NCBI GenBank assembly: GCA_028871195.1
Contig: JAGWNT010000081.1
Location: forward strand, 1 to 18,225
Origin: REEB85 sp018971455
GTDB taxonomy: Bacteria > Pseudomonadota > Alphaproteobacteria > Acetobacterales > Acetobacteraceae
Length of the DNA stretch: 18,225 nucleotides
Reading direction: 5' to 3'
Shown here one piece after another: positions 14,718 through 18,225 of this stretch. The notes beneath the pieces are model-generated. The model was not told the origin of the DNA, did no database searches, and saw only the letters and a list, made by a program, of their open reading frames with translations. A program made the translations under genes and the position numbers. Positions within the stretch are counted from its first letter, which is position 1. Each line of letters starts with the position of its first letter.

Positions 14718-15104
14718 ATGGTCGCCGTCCTGACCGCCGATCGTCTCCTGGCCATTCTGCGCGACACGATCGTCGGCACGGTGCGCCGTGACGGGCCGGA
14801 CATGTCGGCGCGCCAGTTCGGCGTGTTCCTCATCTGCTATATCGAGGAGGGACCGCATACCGTGCGCGGTCTCGCGGCCCGGCTCGAGGTGTCCAAGCCG
14901 GCCATCACGCGCTCGATCGACCGGCTGGCCGAGCTCGGCATGGCCAAGCGCGGGCCGGACCCGCGCGATCGCCGCAGCGTGCTCGTCCAGCGCACCCGCA
15001 AGGGGCTGGAGTTCCTCGCCGATCTGCGCGAGTTGCTGTCCGCCGGCGCCAAGGCGCCGATGAAGCCGGCGGCCAAGCCTGCCGGCCGCCGCGCCGCCGG
15101 CTGA
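14718..15104 (+). CDS. Small MarR-family regulator
   Basis: A 128-residue winged-helix protein. The DNA-binding core reads MSARQFGVFLICYIEEGPHTVRGLAARLEVSKPAITRSIDRLAELGMAKR over about residues 29-78, with the wing PDPRDRRSVLVQRT (about 80-93). The tail is short and basic (KAPMKPAAKPAGRRAAG), so the MarR dimerisation helices are reduced compared with full-length members of about 145 residues. The ATG at 14718 is chosen because GGAGAG lies seven bases upstream; the in-frame ATG at 14703 overlaps that site. It is the only complete plus-strand gene here and is divergent from prsR, so it is a candidate regulator of the prsR-prsT unit. It ends four bases from the convergent Hint gene. The ligand is unknown. 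Confidence 0.88.
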   Translation: MVAVLTADRLLAILRDTIVGTVRRDGPDMSARQFGVFLICYIEEGPHTVRGLAARLEVSKPAITRSIDRLAELGMAKRGPDPRDRRSVLVQRTRKGLEFLADLRELLSAGAKAPMKPAAKPAGRRAAG

Positions 15105-15108
15105 ACCC

Positions 15109-16920
15109 TCACGCCGCGCGGGCAGCCTCCGGCGCGGCCTCCGGCACCCAGTAGCGGCAGGCGAATACGGTCGTCGTGATCTCCAGGATCTGGCCACGCC
15201 GGCGCGGCGCCAGCGCCAGGCGCCCGTCACCGTCGGTCCAGCGCCAGCTTTCTTCGGTGGGATAGAACCCCGCGCCGAACCCCTCCCCGTCCAGCGCCAG
15301 CGCTCGCCCGTCCAGGCTGATCGCCAGCACGGCGACGCCGAGGCGTCGGCGGTCGCACAGGGCGCGATCGATCGCCTCGGGCACCATGCTCAATGACCGC
15401 AGCCGCACCTCGCGCGTGCCCGGGGGCAGGCGCACGCGCAGGAATCCGGGGGCGGCGGCGAGCGGCTCCAGCGCGCGGCCGTCGCCCTCGATGCGCAGGG
15501 CGGCATCCGTCGCCAGCCGGTGGCCGAGGGCCACGGCGCGCTCCCGCAGGCGCCGGTGCGCGGCCAGCACGGCCGGGCCCTCCAGGCGCAGCGGCGCGCA
15601 GCCGGCCGCCGCCCACACCGCGAGGGCCGCCGCACCGAGCGACGGATCGGCGTGCAGCGTGCGCATCGGCCCGCCATTGGCGAAGGAGGCGCGGTTGCCG
15701 GTATCGAGATAGCTCTCCGCGGCCAGCCCCTCGGCAAGCAGGATGTCGTGGCTCTCCAGCTCGACATGGAAGTAGGTGACGCGCCCGCGCGCCGGCTCCC
15801 GGGCGATGGTGGCGCCGTTGACCAGCAGATGCACCGGGATCAGCGCGCCATCGACATGCAGCGCGTGGTCCGGCGAGAGCAGCAGGTCGCGGCGCGGGCG
15901 GCCCGGCCCGAAGGCGTCGGCGGCGACGCGGATGGGGGCGAGCTCCTCGGCGCGCGGATGGCGGTCGAGATCGATGCGCGTATGGCCGACCCAGATGACG
16001 GGCCGCAGCCCGCCGAGCACCGTTGCCACCAGGTCGCCCGCGCGCAGCGCCTCCACGGCCACGTCGCCGCCAGCGGTCTGGATGCGCGTGCCGGCGGCGA
16101 AGCAGGCCGGCGTGCCGGTGTCACTGATGGTGGTGGTGGTGGTGGCGGTGGTGCCGGAGACGAAAGTGCCGGGGCCGGAGATCGACAGGCTCACCGGCGG
16201 CAGCACGCCGAGCAGCGGCGAGCCGATGGTGACGTTCGCGTTGCCACCCTCGAAGGTGAGGAAATCCTTCACCTCGCTGGTCAGGGTGAAGGTCAGCTGC
16301 GCGGTGCCGCTGCTCAGCGAGGTCACCATGAATTGCGGCAGCTGGGCGTTGGTGTCGACGTTGTTGCCGACGCTGTCCTTGAACCAGCCGATGCTCAGAT
16401 AGGGCAGGCCGTACGTGCCGTGGGAGGCACCGTCCGTCAGCGCGTAGGAGAAGGTGAGCTGCCAGTTCCCGGGCTGGAGATCGACCTGCTGGCCGAACTG
16501 GAAGAAATCGAGCGAACTCGACAGCAGCCCGGGATCGGTGAAGGTGGCGACGCTGTTGGAGAACACCGCCGGCGTCTCGGTGAAATTGGTCTGGATCCAG
16601 GCGCTCGGCACGGAGAAGCCGTAGAAATTCGGGGCGAGGCCGCCGGTCAGGGTGATGGCGCCCTGCTGGAGGGCGCCCACGATGGCCGAGGCCTGGCCGC
16701 TGAGCGTGAGCTCGCCATTCGCGCCGGCCAGCACGGTGAAGCCGACCGGGGCGCCGGAAAAGCCGAGCCAGGCGACGCCGGCAATCCCGCCCGAGGCGAC
16801 GATGGTGATGGTGCCGTCCTGCAGGACGGCGAAATTATAGCCGGCGAAGGGCGAGACCGTCCCACCCATCGGGTAGGCCGCCGGTTGATTCGGCACCGTG
16901 AAGCTGATGACAGCCGCCAT
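15109..16920 (-). CDS. Hint-domain protein with beta-rich N-terminal passenger
   Basis: A 603-residue protein in three parts. Residues 1-255 are Gly/Ser/Thr-rich and beta-like, with no recognised family and no classical signal peptide. A Thr-rich linker (about 257-265) comes next. Then a Hint_2-type domain: catalytic C273 in CFAAGTRI, block-B SPDH (349-352), and VTYFHVELESHDILLAEGLAAES (381-403). Residues about 410-603 form a C-terminal module also present in the other Hint copies, with RRRLGV, LDG and WRWTDGD landmarks. Hint domains cleave at the cysteine through a thioester. No clear C-terminal His-Asn plus nucleophile marks intein splicing, so hedgehog-like cleavage or cross-linking is the more likely activity. 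ATG at 16920 with GAGG eight bases upstream. Lack of a signal peptide suggests type I or other non-Sec export (inference). The passenger's ligand is unknown. Confidence 0.88.
   Translation of the reverse strand: MAAVISFTVPNQPAAYPMGGTVSPFAGYNFAVLQDGTITIVASGGIAGVAWLGFSGAPVGFTVLAGANGELTLSGQASAIVGALQQGAITLTGGLAPNFYGFSVPSAWIQTNFTETPAVFSNSVATFTDPGLLSSSLDFFQFGQQVDLQPGNWQLTFSYALTDGASHGTYGLPYLSIGWFKDSVGNNVDTNAQLPQFMVTSLSSGTAQLTFTLTSEVKDFLTFEGGNANVTIGSPLLGVLPPVSLSISGPGTFVSGTTATTTTTISDTGTPACFAAGTRIQTAGGDVAVEALRAGDLVATVLGGLRPVIWVGHTRIDLDRHPRAEELAPIRVAADAFGPGRPRRDLLLSPDHALHVDGALIPVHLLVNGATIAREPARGRVTYFHVELESHDILLAEGLAAESYLDTGNRASFANGGPMRTLHADPSLGAAALAVWAAAGCAPLRLEGPAVLAAHRRLRERAVALGHRLATDAALRIEGDGRALEPLAAAPGFLRVRLPPGTREVRLRSLSMVPEAIDRALCDRRRLGVAVLAISLDGRALALDGEGFGAGFYPTEESWRWTDGDGRLALAPRRRGQILEITTTVFACRYWVPEAAPEAARAA
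15672..15780 (-). repeat. Near-identical core shared by the two Hint genes, copy 1
   Basis: These 109 bases match 17601-17709 with eight substitutions and no gap, by hand alignment (about 93 percent). They encode the end of the Hint domain and the SYLDTGNR stretch, while the flanking coding sequence diverges much more. Confidence 0.9.
16128..16153. repeat. (TGG)n microsatellite coding a poly-Thr linker
   Basis: Six TGG units, one CGG and another TGG (plus strand) encode the Thr-rich linker just before the Hint cysteine. It is in frame, so copy-number change alters only linker length. Confidence 0.85.
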
Positions 16921-17000
16921 CCCGTCGTCCTCGTCGCGCCAGGCTCCTCGGGAGCCGTACCGGCACGCGCCCTGCGCGCCGCCCGGCCCTATCAGGCCGT

Positions 17001-17030
17001 GGCGCGGGTCAAGGGGATGTCAAGAAATTG
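17001..17030 (-). promoter_or_regulatory. Possible -35 elements upstream of the Hint gene at 16920
   Basis: In the 132-base gap between the two Hint genes the minus strand has TTGACA (17023-17018) and TTGACC 11 bases later, after a short AT-rich stretch. No matching -10 is seen at 16-18 bases. They suggest, but do not prove, separate transcription of the second gene. A hairpin GGCTCC-TCG-GGAGCC (16942-16956) lies closer to the start. Confidence 0.25.
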
Positions 17031-17052
17031 AGATTGTGGCGGCGCGGGGTTG

Positions 17053-18225
17053 TTATCCGGCCGCCGCCATCGCCGGCGCGCGCTCCCAGTAGCGGAGCCA
17101 GCCCGGCCGCAGGGCGAGTTCCAGCACGCCGCCGGCCGGCAGGGCAAGCTCGCCCGCGCCGTCGCTCCAGCGCCAGGCCAGCTCCTCGTGCCGCTCGGGC
17201 GCGTAGAAGCCGGCGCCGAAGGCCGGGCCGGCGAGATCGAGCGCGACACCGTCGAGCCAGGCGCCGGTGACCGCCACGCCGAGCCGGCGATGGTCCGCCC
17301 GGGCGCCCGCGACATCCGCCGGCACGCCCACGCGCGAGCGCAGGCGCAGCCCCTGCCGGCCGGCCGGCAGCGCGGCGCGAAGCCGGCCCCCGGCGGCGGG
17401 GGTGAGGGCGATCACCCGTCCATCGGCCTCGATGCAGGGGGCGGCATCGTCGCTCAGCCCCAGGCCGAGCGTCACCGCCCGCGCCAGCAGGGCCGCATGG
17501 CAGGCGGCGACCCGCGGACCGCCCTGCAGCAGCGGCGCGCAGGCGGCATCGTCCCAGGCGGAATCGCGGGCGAAATCGGCGTGCAGCCGGCGCACCGCGC
17601 CGCCATTGGCGAAGGCGGCGCGGTTGCCGGTATCGAGATAGCTCTCGGCGGCCAGCCCTTCGGCGAGCAGGATGTCGTGGCTGTCCAGCTCGACATGGAA
17701 ATACGTCACGCTGCCGCGCGCCGGTTCACGCCGGATGGTCGCGCCATTGACCAGCAGATGCGCCGGGATCAGTGCGCCCTCGACGAACAGCGCGTGGTCG
17801 GGCGAGACCAGCAGGTCGCGATGCGGCTGGCCGGGCCCGAAGGCATCGGCGGCGATGCGGATCGGCGCCATGTCGGCGGCGCGCGGATGGCGGTCCAGAT
17901 CGATGCGCGTATGACCGATCCAGACGACGCGCCGCAGCCCCGCGCCGAGCAGCGTGGGCACCAGATCGCCCTCGCCCAGCGCCTCGACGGCCCGTTCGCC
18001 CGAGGCGGTGAGGATGCGCGTGCCGGCGGCGAAGCAGGGGGCGGTGTTGTTGGAGGTCAGGAAAATGCCGCCCGAGCCGTCATTGGCGGTCGTGAAGCCG
18101 AGCGGGTGGTAGCCGGTGACGGTGAAATTCGCCGTGCCGCCGGTGCCCGAGACGCTGATCGCGCCGGTCGCCGAATTATAGACCGGCGCGCCGTTCACCG
18201 TGCCGATGCCGACCAGATCGACGGT
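17053..18225 (-). CDS. Hint-domain protein, N-terminus cut by window edge
   Basis: The frame is open to the last base; 390 residues are visible. Counting from the window edge, residues 1-62 are a Gly/Thr/Asn-rich beta-like passenger end (with GYHPLGFTTANDGSGG). The Hint_2 domain follows: C64 in CFAAGTRI, SPDH (141-144), VTYFHVELDSHDILLAEG (173-190). The C-terminal module runs to the TAA at 17055-17053 with HRRLGV, WLDG and WRWSDG landmarks. The GTG at 18198 is in frame but inside the passenger and is unlikely to be the true start. The Hint core is almost the same as in the neighbour at 15109-16920, while the passenger is different. That gives a pattern of shared processing module and variable front end. 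The gene is in tandem, 132 bases upstream of that neighbour. Substrate, export route and processing are unknown. Confidence 0.88.
   Translation of the reverse strand, partial: TVDLVGIGTVNGAPVYNSATGAISVSGTGGTANFTVTGYHPLGFTTANDGSGGIFLTSNNTAPCFAAGTRILTASGERAVEALGEGDLVPTLLGAGLRRVVWIGHTRIDLDRHPRAADMAPIRIAADAFGPGQPHRDLLVSPDHALFVEGALIPAHLLVNGATIRREPARGSVTYFHVELDSHDILLAEGLAAESYLDTGNRAAFANGGAVRRLHADFARDSAWDDAACAPLLQGGPRVAACHAALLARAVTLGLGLSDDAAPCIEADGRVIALTPAAGGRLRAALPAGRQGLRLRSRVGVPADVAGARADHRRLGVAVTGAWLDGVALDLAGPAFGAGFYAPERHEELAWRWSDGAGELALPAGGVLELALRPGWLRYWERAPAMAAAG
17601..17709 (-). repeat. Near-identical core shared by the two Hint genes, copy 2
   Basis: Partner of 15672-15780, with eight differences in 109 bases. 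Several are synonymous, which fits either recent duplication with purifying selection or gene conversion. Confidence 0.9.

Noticed and set aside
16942..16956. Hairpin GGCTCC-TCG-GGAGCC as terminator of the right-edge Hint gene
   Set aside because: The loop is only three bases and no T-run follows on the minus strand.
15520..17031. 503-codon plus-strand frame opposite the Hint gene
   Set aside because: Shadow frame; the Hint cysteine and SPDH motifs are on the minus strand.
1..18225. Mobile elements, tRNA/rRNA genes, CRISPR arrays or defence operons
   Set aside because: No transposase, integrase, cloverleaf, repeat-spacer array or known defence motif was seen on either strand.

Overview
The window is very GC-rich and densely coded. 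It looks like a chromosomal segment of an alphaproteobacterium, most likely Rhodospirillales/Acetobacteraceae. I infer this from codon use, from several Hint-domain (hedgehog/intein-type) secreted-protein paralogs, and from the mix of PEP-CTERM-type regulators with alphaproteobacterial MarR and EF-G proteins. No tRNA, rRNA, CRISPR array, insertion sequence or phage gene was seen. Except for the left-edge fragment and one MarR gene, every gene is on the minus strand, so operons read right to left.

Layout by region. (a) 1-299: the 3' end of a plus-strand Hint-family protein, whose stop codon overlaps that of the next gene. (b) 296-1153: an FTR1/EfeU-type iron permease with a Fur-like operator over its promoter. 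(c) 1301-3762: a stand-alone elongation factor G gene (GTG start, good Shine-Dalgarno), followed by an odd chain of mini-ORFs and 14-bp repeats leading into a 104-aa protein of unknown function. (d) 3998-4420: a GFA-family zinc protein with a convincing intrinsic terminator. (e) 4548-8765: a compact amino-acid cassette (right to left) of a diaminopropionate ammonia-lyase-like PLP enzyme, an M20 amidohydrolase whose GTG start overlaps the lyase stop, a MarR-GNAT fusion, and an EamA/DMT exporter.

(f) 8818-14332: an exosortase/PEP-CTERM-associated regulatory and envelope block. It holds the sigma-54-type response regulator PrsR, the giant TPR protein PrsT and a GT4 glycosyltransferase. No exosortase and no PrsK kinase lie in the window, and the kinase's usual place upstream of prsR is taken by a divergent regulatory region and a small MarR gene. 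That region carries a 16-bp-period direct repeat and a near-palindrome over candidate divergent promoters. (g) 15109-18225: two tandem Hint-domain proteins with unrelated N-terminal passengers but a nearly identical Hint/post-Hint core (109 nt with only 8 mismatches between them). The left-edge fragment shares their C-terminal module.

The parts most worth a second look are the Hint paralog family with its uncharacterised C-terminal module, the kinase-less PrsR/PrsT locus, the DAP-lyase/M20/MarR-GNAT/exporter cassette, and the mini-ORF chain after EF-G. All functions are read from motifs and remembered family features; no database search was run.
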